Counted from the stretch's first letter, positions 17,600 to 26,765 are shown. The stretch is DNA of 64,000 nt from CBDBBY01 sp965203215 (GCA_965203215.1 CBDBBY010000001.1:3720001-3784000), one strand, 5' to 3'. The notes: generated from the letters alone by a model not told the origin. Numbers and translations: made by a program.

Positions 17600-19360
17600 A
17601 CTACAATAGTCTTGCGGAACCCGGGAAGCCGCGGTAGTGATTCGGAAAACGCCGAATCAGGAATTGCATCATGTTCCTCCGTGCCGAAACCAAGCCTGGA
17701 AGCTTCAGGAAGTCCGTCCAGCTCGTCGAATCCGTGCGCGAGGGACGGAAGTCCGGCCAGCGCATCGCCCGCCACGTCGGCGTCGCCGAGACCGACGCCG
17801 AGCTGGAGGAGCTCATGGAGCTCGGAGAGACCGTCAAGGTCGGAATCCGGTGCGAGCGGCAGCCCTCCCTGCTTCCGCAGGAGAAGCTCGTCGGTCCGGC
17901 GATCGAGACCCGGCGGGAGAAGGCGAAGGCGGGTCCGCCGGTCGTCATCGAGGAGACCCGCGAGGAGCATCGGGTCGTGACCGGCTTCCACGAAGCCTAC
18001 GGGGCCGTCCATCGCCAATTGGGCTTCGACGAACTGCTGCCGACCAAGAGGAACCGCACGGCGCGCGGGACGCTCCGGCACATCGCGGCGGCGCGCATCG
18101 CCAATCCCGACAGCAAGCTCGGCACCGCAAGGCGGCTGGAGAGCGATCTCGGAGTTTCGATCCCGGTGCAGAGGATCTACCGGATGATGGACCGGCTGGA
18201 CGGGAAAGCGATCGAAAGCATGAAGGATCTCGCGGCCGGAGCCGGCGAGCGTCGTGTTCTTCGACTGCACGACGCTGCACTTCGAGTCGGTCGATGCGGA
18301 CGGGCTGCGCGAATTTGGCTTCTCCAAGAACGGCCGCCATGGGCGGACCCAGGTCCTGCTTGCGCTTATGGCGGCGTCCGACGGGCTGCCGATCGGCTGC
18401 GAGGTGTTCCCCGGATCGGAGCATGAAGGAAAGAGCCTGATCCCGTCGCTGGAGAAAATGCGCGAGCGCGAAGGGATCGAGACCGCGATCCACGTCGCCG
18501 ACCGGGGCATGTTCGGCGAGGCGAACCTCAAGGACATGGAGGAGCGGAATCTCCAGTACATCGTCGGCGCCCGGCTGAAATCGCTGCCGAAGGACCTGAA
18601 GGAGCGGATTCTCGACCTCGACGCCTACAAGACGACCGGCGGCTCCGAGGACCTGCTTTCGGCGGAGTTCAAGCACAAGGGCCACCGCATCGTCGTCGGA
18701 TGGAGCCGGAAGCGGGCCGGGAAGGACGCCGCCGATCGGAAGAAGGCGGTCGACAAGCTGGTCCGCAAGCTCGGCCGAAGCGCAAATCCCGCGCAGGCGC
18801 TCTCCGGACGCGGCTTCGGCCGGTTCGTCAAGCTCGCGGGAAAGGCCCGGCTCGAGTTGGACGAGACGAAGATCAAGGAGGCCGCCCGCCGGGACGGGCT
18901 GAAAGGCGTCGCCACCAATACGCCCGACATGGGCCATTCCGAGTTGTTCGCCCGCTACCGCGAGCTCTGGAGGGTCGAGGAGAGCTTCCGGACCGCCAAG
19001 CACGACCTCAAAGTGCGCCCGGTGTTCCACTGGAAGCCCGACCGGGTGATGGCGCACATCGCCATCGCCTACATGGCGTTCGCGTGCGTGCGCCATCCGG
19101 CCTGTCGGATCGCGCTGCGGCAGGGAGAGAGGATGTCGCCGGAAAGGATCCGGACCGCCCTCGCCGCCCGCCAATGCTCGATCGTGCGCGACACGCGTTC
19201 GAAACGGCGCTGCGCGCTCCCGTCGAAAACGACGCCGGACATGGACCGCATCTGCCGGACCCTGGGGCTTCCGATGTCCCGCACGCCCTACCGGATCGAA
19301 TGAGGCCGCCGGGAGCAGCCCGGAACGCAGCGGAATGTAGCGCCTAAAATTTAGGCGGAA
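17600..19360 (+). mobile_element. IS1634-like insertion sequence (ends uncertain)
   Basis: The element around the transposase relic. Its left end must lie between the IS5-like remnant and 17671. On the right, a perfect 17-nt palindrome (arms CGCCTAAA / TTTAGGCG, 19341-19357) follows the gene. No pair of terminal inverted repeats could be matched by eye, so the limits are approximate. Confidence 0.45.
17671..19303 (+). pseudogene. IS1634-family transposase, frameshifted
   Basis: Together two + frames encode a ~545-residue IS1634 (IS4-superfamily) transposase. 17671 to ~18250 gives the N-terminal part (MFLRAETKPG..., RIYRMMDRLDG). From ~18250 the product continues in the next frame: VFFDCTTLHFES (first Asp), VADRGMFG (second Asp), RVEESFRTAKHDL (Glu). 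The single-base shift near 18245 interrupts an otherwise complete gene. Members of this family normally have one ORF, so this is probably a disabled copy, unless the shift is a sequencing error. Confidence 0.85.
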
Positions 19361-19714
19361 ACACGTAAAAACAAGTGGTTGGCGGAAAAAATGCCGAAGT
19401 CAGGAATATTTTTGGCATCGGATGTGCTTGAAATTTCGGTGTTTCCAAACTCAGCCTACGCGGGTAGATGCCGCGAGCATTCGGCAATGCAGTTAAATCC
19501 CACGACACGCGGTCAAATTGCGGCCCCGAATACAAAGCGACCTGTCCGATGGTTGTGGTACTCGCCACGAGGGCACGTATGAATTAGAAGTTAGCCCGGC
19601 GTGGTCTGTGGCTAACCGGTCCTTCGGAAAGGATTCGGAATCTGCCGAGCGTTCAGGGCAATTTTTCGCGATTTCAGGAAGAAACGAATACAGGTCGGTG
19701 GGCCACCGACCATT
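19361..19714. other. Gene-free region after the insertion sequences
   Basis: About 350 nt with no ORF I can support. It separates the IS pair from the end of the sugar-transport operon. No hairpin with a T-run suited to terminate the - strand operon was found. Confidence 0.5.
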
Positions 19715-20500
19715 TCATCTCAAGTCGCGGCGAAGCGCCTCGAGTACTTCAGGGTCGGCGCTGAGCTCGTTTTCCGCCCTCGGGAAACTGCCGTCCTTGA
19801 CCTCCTGCACGAACGATCTGAAGGCGTCCACTCGCATGCGTTGCAGTCTGTCCTCTTCCTCTGCGAGGTTCGCATACTTCTTGGCGTGCCGGGGAATTCG
19901 TTCCCGGTTCGTGCCCAGCACGTCGCAGCTGAACAGGTACTGCGTATCGCATACCGAGCCGCATCCCATACCTTCGGTAATCAGGCTTGAATTCCTGGTG
20001 ATGAAATCCGCCACCGGAACCGGCACGAGTTCCATTTCTACAAGGCACGCGCCCGCGTTCTCAAGATCCTTGATCTTCCTCCAAATCGCGAGCGCCTCGC
20101 CGACGGTCCTGCCGACCGCCCGGACCCCGGTCCAAGTGTTCCATCTCGGGACGTATCCCACGTGTCCGCAGACCGGTATTCCCTCCAATGCCATTGCCTC
20201 TACGATCCGAAGCGATCCCGCGAAATATATAGCGTCGACCCCGCGCTCCATTGCAGCGAATCCGTCGCGAATCGCGATTTCCTCGGACGCGATTTGCCCT
20301 TGCGGATACCCGGCCTGAATGAAGACGCCCGGCACTGCTGCGCGCACTGCTTCGAATCGTTCGTCGACTTCGAAGGTGAACATCTCGATTCCGGCCTCCG
20401 CGGCTGCTGCGGCCTCGTCCGCGGTCTCGACGTGCATGGTGCATATCTGGCGCACGCCCTTGAGGGCCCGCATATCCGCTATGGTCGGAGGACAGTTCAT
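19715..20500 (-). CDS. PanB-like protein (PEP mutase/isocitrate lyase superfamily), diverged
   Basis: 261 residues, similar along its length to ketopantoate hydroxymethyltransferase: GIPVCGHVGYVPR, VGRTVGEAL, LVEMELVPVPVADFIT (position of the catalytic Glu), and a CD-Q-LFSCDVLG C-terminal block. However, the N-terminal metal site of true PanB (GDSLGM; the Asp of xADxPF; VKxEGG) is not present: the matching places read FEVDERF, IQAGYP and IYFAGS. So it probably does not make ketopantoate. It is the last gene of the CUT2 transport operon, 9 nt downstream of the hydroxylase gene, and may act on the imported compound. Confidence 0.65.
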   Translation of the reverse strand: MNCPPTIADMRALKGVRQICTMHVETADEAAAAAEAGIEMFTFEVDERFEAVRAAVPGVFIQAGYPQGQIASEEIAIRDGFAAMERGVDAIYFAGSLRIVEAMALEGIPVCGHVGYVPRWNTWTGVRAVGRTVGEALAIWRKIKDLENAGACLVEMELVPVPVADFITRNSSLITEGMGCGSVCDTQYLFSCDVLGTNRERIPRHAKKYANLAEEEDRLQRMRVDAFRSFVQEVKDGSFPRAENELSADPEVLEALRRDLR

Positions 20501-20509
20501 TGCTTGCTC

Positions 20510-21538
20510 CTATGCCGAGGTGCCTTTAGCGCCCGCGCCTTTCCGCGCCAGCCGTTCGCGCCGCTTTTTCAGGCGCGCCTCCATCTTCGCGTCGCCGTCG
20601 GGACTGCCGTCGTGCCACGTTCCGAACCAGCGGTCGAAGGGTATCCCGCCGTCGGCGTAATTCACTTCAAAGTATTTGTGATGGAGGTAGTGGGCATAGG
20701 CATGCGTATCCATCGCGCTCTTGTCTCCGGTTACGATCTTGTCGAACCCGATGTGCCCCACGAACGCTCCCGTGCCTGTGATCTGCAGGTTGTAAAGGAC
20801 GAGAAGCGGGTGCGACGGCAGGACCAGGTGGATAAGCGCGTCCGACCAGTAGATCAGGTGCTCCACCGGATGCATGGACAGGGAGGACCACGGGCTTGGG
20901 TTGACCGAATTATGGTGAACCGAATGCACATATTTGTACAGGAAGGGGATATGGATCAGCCTGTGCGTGCAGAAGAAATGGAATTCGTGCCACATCGGAA
21001 GCGCAAGGCCGAACGCAATCAGCCAGACGGGGTTCTCAATGAAGGTCGCCCACGGGCCCCATCCGTTCGCGTAGCACCAGAGGATTATGACCTCGTACGC
21101 CGTCCAGATAGGCAGCCCCGTCCCGAATGTGCGGATCGCGTTGTCGAAGTTCTGCGATTTGAACATGAACACGCTTGAGGGCGTGTCCGCCGGGAATTTG
21201 CCGTTGTACTTGAACTGGTTGTTCTGTCTGCGCTTGATGTAGAGCCTCAGTTCGAGCAGTCCGTACAGAACGAACACCAGCGCCATGTTGCGGACGAGAA
21301 GAAACGCGATCCAGCCCGGGGCCAGCGTTTCCATCGTCTCTTTGGCCGGCGTCAGCCAGAACCAGAACGCGGCCGCCAGTCCGAAGAACAGCGCGTTCCA
21401 AGGAACGAAGTAGCCCGGCAGCCAGGCAAGGATTTTCTTCAAGTTTGGCGGCAGTTCGAACAGCGGTCCGGTGGTCAGCTTCTTTGAAGGCCTCCAGTTG
21501 CCTCGCTTGTCGCGGGTTCCGAATTGCAGGTCGTCCAT
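20510..21538 (-). CDS. Sterol desaturase / fatty-acid hydroxylase superfamily membrane protein
   Basis: 342 residues with hydrophobic helices at ~43-62 (WFWLTP region), ~80-100 and further on. The eight-histidine di-iron pattern is present: HEFHFFCTHRLIH, HSVHH and HAYAHYLHHKYF. The family inserts oxygen or desaturates lipids and other hydrophobic substrates using O2 and an electron donor. Its place within a sugar-type ABC operon, 9 nt after... the transporter ATPase gene and before a PanB-like gene, is unusual and suggests an oxidative step in catabolism or modification of a non-sugar ligand. Substrate unknown. Confidence 0.82.
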   Translation of the reverse strand: MDDLQFGTRDKRGNWRPSKKLTTGPLFELPPNLKKILAWLPGYFVPWNALFFGLAAAFWFWLTPAKETMETLAPGWIAFLLVRNMALVFVLYGLLELRLYIKRRQNNQFKYNGKFPADTPSSVFMFKSQNFDNAIRTFGTGLPIWTAYEVIILWCYANGWGPWATFIENPVWLIAFGLALPMWHEFHFFCTHRLIHIPFLYKYVHSVHHNSVNPSPWSSLSMHPVEHLIYWSDALIHLVLPSHPLLVLYNLQITGTGAFVGHIGFDKIVTGDKSAMDTHAYAHYLHHKYFEVNYADGGIPFDRWFGTWHDGSPDGDAKMEARLKKRRERLARKGAGAKGTSA

Positions 21539-21547
21539 AGCGGTCTC

Positions 21548-22435
21548 CTAACCGGATCTGACAGCGCGGCCCGCCGTCGGCGATTCCTCGCCAGCGACGG
21601 CCGTAGGGGCGTTCGGGGCCGCACTTCCGCCCATTGAGGCGATCTCCGCCTCCAGACTCGCCGTCTCGGCACCCCCGGCCATCAGCCTCCTGATGTCCTC
21701 GCGGTCGAGTTCATGCTTGGTTCCGCTGCCGATAACTTCGCCAAGCGAAAGGAACGTGTAGCGGTCGGATATCAGCCGCGCGTGGAGGATGTTGTGGGTG
21801 ATGAATACGATGGCGATGTCTCCGAGCGCCCTTGCGCCCATGATCGTCTTCAGCACTTCCATTTGCTGCTTCTGTCCCAGCGCGGACGTCGGCTCGTCGA
21901 GAATCAGGACACGGGCGCCGAAGTAGATTGCCCGCGCGATCGCGAGCGTCTGGCGCTGCCCGCCGGACATGGTCCCGACCGGCTGCCGAGGATCCGAAAT
22001 CTCGATGCCGATCTTCTTCATTTCCGCCGAAGCGATCCTGTCCATCTCGCGATCGTCCAATATGCCCAAGGACTTGGGACCCTTCACGAGCTCCCGCCCC
22101 ATGAAAAAGTTCCGTGACACCGACATCAGCGGTGCAAGAGCGAGATCTTGGTAGACGGTTCCGATGCCTACTGCGCTCGCGGCCCGGGGCGACCGGAAGC
22201 TGACGGGCGTCCCGTTCACTTGGATCGTTCCCGACGATTGCGGATAGACTCCCGACAAAATCTTGATCAGCGTGGATTTCCCTGCGCCGTTGTCGCCGAG
22301 CAGCGCGTGGACTTCCCCGGGGTAGGCGCGCATGTCTACGCCCTTCAGCGCCTCGAACGCGCCGAAGCGTTTCACAATGCCTCGGACTTCCACGATCGGC
22401 TCCATCGCTGCGGATTCCTGTTCCCGGGCGGTCAT
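21548..22435 (-). CDS. CUT2 sugar ABC transporter ATP-binding protein (single ABC domain)
   Basis: 295 residues from the ATG at 22435 that overlaps the permease stop (ATGA). The open frame continues far upstream but only as a shadow of the permease gene. Walker A GDNGAGKST, signature MSGGQRQ, Walker B VLILDEP and H-loop FITHN are all present. RbsA proteins usually have two ABC domains; this one has one, like FrcA-type ATPases. It has a C-terminal tail rich in Ala, Gly and Pro. It energises the import of the ligand bound by the protein encoded at 24507-25493. Confidence 0.92.
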   Translation of the reverse strand: MTAREQESAAMEPIVEVRGIVKRFGAFEALKGVDMRAYPGEVHALLGDNGAGKSTLIKILSGVYPQSSGTIQVNGTPVSFRSPRAASAVGIGTVYQDLALAPLMSVSRNFFMGRELVKGPKSLGILDDREMDRIASAEMKKIGIEISDPRQPVGTMSGGQRQTLAIARAIYFGARVLILDEPTSALGQKQQMEVLKTIMGARALGDIAIVFITHNILHARLISDRYTFLSLGEVIGSGTKHELDREDIRRLMAGGAETASLEAEIASMGGSAAPNAPTAVAGEESPTAGRAVRSG

Positions 22436-23385
22436 CGCGACGTCGAGACTCCGGGGACGAATATCCTGGCGGCCACGAGTCCGACCAGAATCACTCCGAG
22501 CACGATCTGATAGGCGAAGATGTTGACGCCTTGAAGAATCAGGCCGTGCTTCAGGGTCAGAAGCGTGGCCACCCCGAGCATGGCTCCCCACGCCGTGCCG
22601 GAGCCGCCAAGCAGCAAGCAGCCTCCGATCACCGTGGCGGCTATCGCCTCGAACTCCATCGCAGTCGCGGTGGTAGTCGAAACGGAATTCAGGTTGCATG
22701 CGGTGATTACGCCGGCCAGCCCCGCCAGGACCGCGCAGATCATGAAAGCGCGGGTCTTGATCCGCCCTGCCGGAACGCCGTTGGCCGTCGCGGCATCCAC
22801 CGCCCCGCCGACCGCGTAGATGTGGCTGCCGAACCGGGTTCTCGCCATGACGACGCAGACCGCAGCCAGAATGACCGCAGCGATGGCTATCGAGTTGTGG
22901 AATCCGGCGGTTTTCCCGCCCAGCGCGACTAGCGTGGCGTTCGCTTGGATCGATTCGCTGATCGTGACCGGGAAGCCGTCGGTGACGTATTCCACAAGGC
23001 CGCGGTAGACGAACAGGAAGCCCAAAGTCACAAGCAGGGACGGAAGCTGCATGCGCCAAGTCAAGACGCCGTTCAAGTATCCGATCAGGCCGCCGAGCAG
23101 CATCGACAGGACGAGCGCAGGCAGCGGACCGATGGATGCATTCAGCAGCAGAACGAAGATCATGCTCACGAAGGCGTAGACGGAGCCTACGGAAAGATCG
23201 AATTCGCCCGAAACGATGACCACCGCTTGGCCAACGGCCACGATGCCAAGCCAGGAAATGTCGCGCAGAAGGCTCGGAACGTTCCTGAACCAAGTTTCGC
23301 CGATCATTGCGGAGAAGACCGCAAACAGCGCAAGCAGGCTGATTAGCGCGATCATCTCGTTCCGGATTGGGAAAGAGCGGCCCAT
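22432..23385 (-). CDS. CUT2 sugar ABC transporter permease 2 (RbsC/FrcB-like)
   Basis: 317 residues, hydrophobic throughout with 8-10 membrane segments. Family features include GEFDLSVGSVYA and ATAMEFEAIAATVIGG...GGSGTAWGAMLG, near-identical to the block in the other permease of the operon. It starts 3 nt after the first permease and overlaps the ATPase start. CUT2 importers may use two different permeases, as here. Confidence 0.92.
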   Translation of the reverse strand: MGRSFPIRNEMIALISLLALFAVFSAMIGETWFRNVPSLLRDISWLGIVAVGQAVVIVSGEFDLSVGSVYAFVSMIFVLLLNASIGPLPALVLSMLLGGLIGYLNGVLTWRMQLPSLLVTLGFLFVYRGLVEYVTDGFPVTISESIQANATLVALGGKTAGFHNSIAIAAVILAAVCVVMARTRFGSHIYAVGGAVDAATANGVPAGRIKTRAFMICAVLAGLAGVITACNLNSVSTTTATAMEFEAIAATVIGGCLLLGGSGTAWGAMLGVATLLTLKHGLILQGVNIFAYQIVLGVILVGLVAARIFVPGVSTSR

Positions 23386-23388
23386 GCC

Positions 23389-24390
23389 TCAACCTCCCCC
23401 CGACAGGCTTGGCGACGGCGCGATCCGAGTTTTCGCGAGCCCGCTGTAAAGAACCCTCGATACGACAAGGAAGCCGATAAGCATCGCTCCTACGAACGCG
23501 ACGTACCAAGACGAGGGGGCGCCCATGAGCATGAGTCCGCCTTTCAGGCTTGACAGCGCGAAGACGCCAAGCACGGGTCCCCATATTGATCCGCTGCCTC
23601 CCCGAAGGGTGCATCCGCCGATCACCGCTGCGGCGATGGCTTCAAGTTCAAGCCTTATGCCGGAGGTCGAATAGACCGAAGCCTGCTGGAGCAGCACGAT
23701 GGTCCCGGACAGGCCCGCCAGCCCGGAGCAAATGACGAATGCCTTGATCTTGGTCGCGGCGGGCGAAATGCCGTTGGCGAGCGCAGCGGCGCTGTCGCCG
23801 CCGACGGAGAGCACGTGGCTGCCGAATCGGGTTTTGAAGAGCACGAACGAAAAAGCCGCCGCAATCAGCAGGAGCGCGAAGAACGGGCTGCTTATCCCGA
23901 AGATCTTGTATTTCAGGAGCCCGATGATCGGGTCGCTGCGAAACTCCCTGGGGACGGTGAGGCTGAACCCCTTCGTCGCAATGTAGGCGCATCCTCTGAA
24001 TATGAACATCGCGCCGAGCGTCACGATCATGGACGGGACGTTGAACTTGGTCGTGAACACGCCATTCGCGAAGCCAATGAGGCAGGACGCGGCAATCGCG
24101 ACGGCAGCAGAGGGCAGGACGCCCAGCCCCAGAAAATCCATCGCCCACACGGCAACGACCGCCGCAGTCGCATAGACCGATCCGACCGACAGGTCGACTT
24201 CGCCGGACGACATCAGCATCGCTTGCCCGACCGCGATGATGCCGACCTGCGCGGTCACGCGGAGTACGCTCGGAAGCGTGGACAGCCATGCACCGTCCGT
24301 TCCGACCGTGAAGAACAGGACGATCGCGATGGTACCTATGATTACCGCAGACTCCGGCCTGCCGTACAAGAACGCCCGAAGTCCGGTCAT
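23389..24390 (-). CDS. CUT2 sugar ABC transporter permease 1 (RbsC/FrcB-like)
   Basis: 333 residues with multiple membrane helices. Motifs are SGEVDLSVGSVYA and RLELEAIAAAVIGG followed by RGGSGSIWGPVLG, the conserved cytoplasmic coupling loop of the family. Paralogous to the following gene, so the pair arose by duplication and probably forms a heterodimeric channel. Confidence 0.92.
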   Translation of the reverse strand: MTGLRAFLYGRPESAVIIGTIAIVLFFTVGTDGAWLSTLPSVLRVTAQVGIIAVGQAMLMSSGEVDLSVGSVYATAAVVAVWAMDFLGLGVLPSAAVAIAASCLIGFANGVFTTKFNVPSMIVTLGAMFIFRGCAYIATKGFSLTVPREFRSDPIIGLLKYKIFGISSPFFALLLIAAAFSFVLFKTRFGSHVLSVGGDSAAALANGISPAATKIKAFVICSGLAGLSGTIVLLQQASVYSTSGIRLELEAIAAAVIGGCTLRGGSGSIWGPVLGVFALSSLKGGLMLMGAPSSWYVAFVGAMLIGFLVVSRVLYSGLAKTRIAPSPSLSGGG

Positions 24391-24506
24391 TGCGTCCGAC
24401 GTTTTCGCAGACGGTCCATCCGAGGCTGGCAGGCTGTTTCAGAAGCGGCGGCCATGCGCTTCAATCCGCGATTGCACACAGGGCCGCCATTGGTCCGCAT
24501 CCGCCG

Positions 24507-25493
24507 TCAGAACGGAGACATGCCGTAATAAGCGTCCTCGCCGAGCACGCCCAGCACGGTTTCCTTGATGGCCTCGGCATTGCTCGCGTCAATGATCGCC
24601 GGACCGGTGATGATCGGCACAACCGGCGTCATTCCGGTCTCGTTGTACTGGTAAAGAAGATCGTATGAGAACGGCGCTTGGATCGGAAGCTGCTGTCCGA
24701 AAGACGCGAAGCACTTTCCGGCAAGGATGCACTCAAGTGAGGTTGGCGCCTCGTCCGAGGTCAGAATGAGGACGTCTTCGCGTCCGAGCTCTTCCAACAC
24801 GTCTGCCGTCCATTTGTGAGTAAGAGCGCTCCCGAAAATTATGTCGATGTCGGGATTTGCCTGCACATACGACCGGATGACATCCATTGCTTTCAACGGC
24901 TCCTCGCCTGTGGCGACCTTGTCGGTCGCAACGCCGTCCGGCATTTCGGCGAAGAATCCGTCCGCCCGCTGCTCTTGGCCCGCATGGCCGAGATGGCTCA
25001 TCAGGTAGGCGACGCGTCTCGGCGTGACGGACTGCAGCACATAGTCCGCCATTACCTTCCCGACGATCATCTCGTTTGCTCCGACCCAGTTGAGGTACAG
25101 CCCCTCAAGCCTTTCGTTGTCTGCCGCAAGCGGCGGGTGGGACGTGGTGGAAACGAAAGGAATTCCTTTTTCCGCTGCCGCCCTGAGGCCCGGCAGCATC
25201 GCGTCGACCGACGAGATGTGCATAGCGATCCCGTCCGGTTCGGCGTTCACGACCGTGTCCAGGAACTTCGCATGCTCGGCGGGATCGTAATTCTCCGGTC
25301 CCACGAACTTGATCTCCACATCCGGGTGGGAGGCCATGTAGGCTTCGCCGGATCGGATGTGGAATTGGACATTCGCGTCGGTCATTCCCCACAGGACGTG
25401 GTAGAACGTGTACTTTGCCTGCGCATTTGCAGCACCTGCGCAGAAGGTTGCGGCTGCGGCAACCGCGACTGCTGCGAACTTGAGATTCATCAT
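24507..25493 (-). CDS. CUT2 ABC transporter periplasmic substrate-binding protein
   Basis: 328 residues with a Sec signal peptide (AVAVAAAATFCAGAANAQA, cleavage around residue 25) and a Peripla_BP_4 type fold like RbsB: EPDGIAMHISSVDAMLPGL, KGIPFVSTTSHPP, NPDIDIIFGSALTHKWTADVLEELG. Two ATGs in a row; a GGAGAG RBS fits either. First gene of the - strand operon. The ligand cannot be read from the sequence; accompanying oxidative enzymes suggest something other than plain ribose. Confidence 0.9.
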   Translation of the reverse strand: MMNLKFAAVAVAAAATFCAGAANAQAKYTFYHVLWGMTDANVQFHIRSGEAYMASHPDVEIKFVGPENYDPAEHAKFLDTVVNAEPDGIAMHISSVDAMLPGLRAAAEKGIPFVSTTSHPPLAADNERLEGLYLNWVGANEMIVGKVMADYVLQSVTPRRVAYLMSHLGHAGQEQRADGFFAEMPDGVATDKVATGEEPLKAMDVIRSYVQANPDIDIIFGSALTHKWTADVLEELGREDVLILTSDEAPTSLECILAGKCFASFGQQLPIQAPFSYDLLYQYNETGMTPVVPIITGPAIIDASNAEAIKETVLGVLGEDAYYGMSPF

Positions 25494-25757
25494 CGGGTCT
25501 CTCCTCTCCCCTTGTTAACCATCGCCGTTCCGGACCGGGATTGCCGCCGCGGCGCCGGACTCGGCGCGGCGATAGTTTAGTCCATGAAACAAAATGGGGC
25601 AATATGTTTCTAAATTCATGTTCATTCTAAGCGAGAACAGCTCATTTGGCATCAAGAACGGGTGCAAGTTCGGAATTTGCGCTTGGATGCAGAAGCGAAT
25701 GATGTATTTTGATGCAACTCCGAATTCGGCGGAGAACGAAATGCGGTTCCTGGAGGA
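25494..25757. promoter_or_regulatory. Divergent promoter region of CUT2 operon and lacI-type gene, with inverted repeats
   Basis: 264 nt shared by two divergent units. Candidate operators: nested inverted repeat CATGAA/TTCATG (25583-25588, 25615-25620) enclosing GAAACA/TGTTTC (25586-25591, 25605-25610); TGTTC/GAACA (25619-25639); and palindrome CCGAATTCGG (25720-25729) just before the regulator gene. A LacI-family protein would be expected to bind a palindrome here. Which of these is the operator is not known. Confidence 0.4.
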
Positions 25758-25761
25758 ATGA
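25741..25761 (+). other. Possible 6-codon upstream ORF overlapping the lacI-type start
   Basis: ATG CGG TTC CTG GAG GAA TGA encodes MRFLEE, and its stop overlaps the regulator ATG (AATGA). The regulator has a GGAGG only 1 nt before its ATG, too close for normal initiation, so translation could be coupled to this mini-ORF. Speculative. Confidence 0.25.
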
Positions 25762-26765
25762 GGCGGATCAAGATCAAGGAAATCGCGCTGGAATCCGGCG
25801 TGTCGAGGGCGACGGTGGACCGAGTCCTGAACAACAGGGCGGGCGTGCGCCCCCGCACTCGGGTCGCGGTGGAAACGGCGATGCGTCGCCTGGCCGCGCC
25901 CGATTCCACAGGCGGGTTCCGAGGCAGGCCCTTCGACGCCGTGCTGCGACTCGGCGGCGGAATGGCGCAGCAATGCCGCGACGCGATGGCGCCCTACCTT
26001 TCTGCAGGGTGCCGACTCTATGACATGTTCCAGCAGGATGAGGGCGCGATTCTCGCGCACATCGACGAACTTGCGGAAGCGGCGGACCGTCCCCTGATCG
26101 TTGCGGTCAAGGACACAAGCCGGATGCGCTCGCGGCTATCCAAGCTGCGACGGGCCGGAAAAACTGTCATCGCAATGGTTACTGATCTGGCTTCGGATTC
26201 GCGCGACGCCTTCGTCGGAATAGACAACCGCGCCGCCGGCCAAGCCGCGGCCTTCATAGTTGGTCGATCGCTGGGGGACCGGCCTACAAGCGTGGGCGTT
26301 GTTTTGGGCGATTACGCGTTCAGGTGCCATCAAGACAGGGAAATCGGCTTCAGATCCGCCCTTCGCGACCGGTTTCCCAAAGTCGTGCTGGCAGCGGAGG
26401 CGCACGGCGAAGACAACCCGGACCGCACGTACGAGGAAACTCTCGGAATGTTGAGGCAGCATCCGGCGATCAGCGCCATCTACAATGTCAGCGGCGGCAA
26501 TGCGGGTCTTGCCCGCGCCGTCAGGGAAGCGGGCCGGGTGGACGACATCACGATCATTTCCCATGAAGTCAACGCCGTAACTCTGCCGTTGCTGCATGAC
26601 GGCGTCTTCGACTACCTGATTGCGCAGGATCCCGCCTTGCTGATTTCCGAGGCCGCGAAGATCGCTGCGGCGGCCGTCGGCAACAGCGCCGGTGGTCGCA
26701 TCTTGGATTTTTTCGTTCACACTTGCTACAACATTCCCGAATACGCACGTCCCTTCCAGCAGTAG
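25758..26765 (+). CDS. LacI-family transcriptional regulator
   Basis: 335 residues. The N-terminal LacI HTH is clear (IKIKEIALESGVSRATVDRVLN, about residues 4-25; hinge to ~50). It is followed by a periplasmic-binding-protein-like sensor domain (VGIDNRAAGQAAAFIVGR, SVGVVLGDYAFRCH, ISAIYNVSGGNAGLARAV). Divergently placed to the CUT2 operon, it probably represses it and responds to the transported ligand or a product. The domain resembles the operon's binding protein, typical for such pairs. Confidence 0.9.
   Translation: MRRIKIKEIALESGVSRATVDRVLNNRAGVRPRTRVAVETAMRRLAAPDSTGGFRGRPFDAVLRLGGGMAQQCRDAMAPYLSAGCRLYDMFQQDEGAILAHIDELAEAADRPLIVAVKDTSRMRSRLSKLRRAGKTVIAMVTDLASDSRDAFVGIDNRAAGQAAAFIVGRSLGDRPTSVGVVLGDYAFRCHQDREIGFRSALRDRFPKVVLAAEAHGEDNPDRTYEETLGMLRQHPAISAIYNVSGGNAGLARAVREAGRVDDITIISHEVNAVTLPLLHDGVFDYLIAQDPALLISEAAKIAAAAVGNSAGGRILDFFVHTCYNIPEYARPFQQ

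Noticed and set aside
17164..18561. 465-codon - strand ORF
   Set aside because: Only its last part (from ~17520 down) is the IS5-like transposase frame. The remainder is antisense to the IS1634-like transposase and has low-complexity composition.
17945..19174. 409-codon - strand ORF
   Set aside because: Antisense shadow of the GC-rich IS1634-like transposase; Arg/Gly/Leu-biased, no family.
20162..21178. 338-codon + strand ORF over the hydroxylase gene
   Set aside because: Shadow of the - strand gene, which carries the full eight-His pattern.
22436..23614. N-terminal ~390-codon extension of the CUT2 ATPase frame
   Set aside because: It is a shadow of the permease gene. The ATPase family starts just after the ATG at 22435, which overlaps the permease stop.
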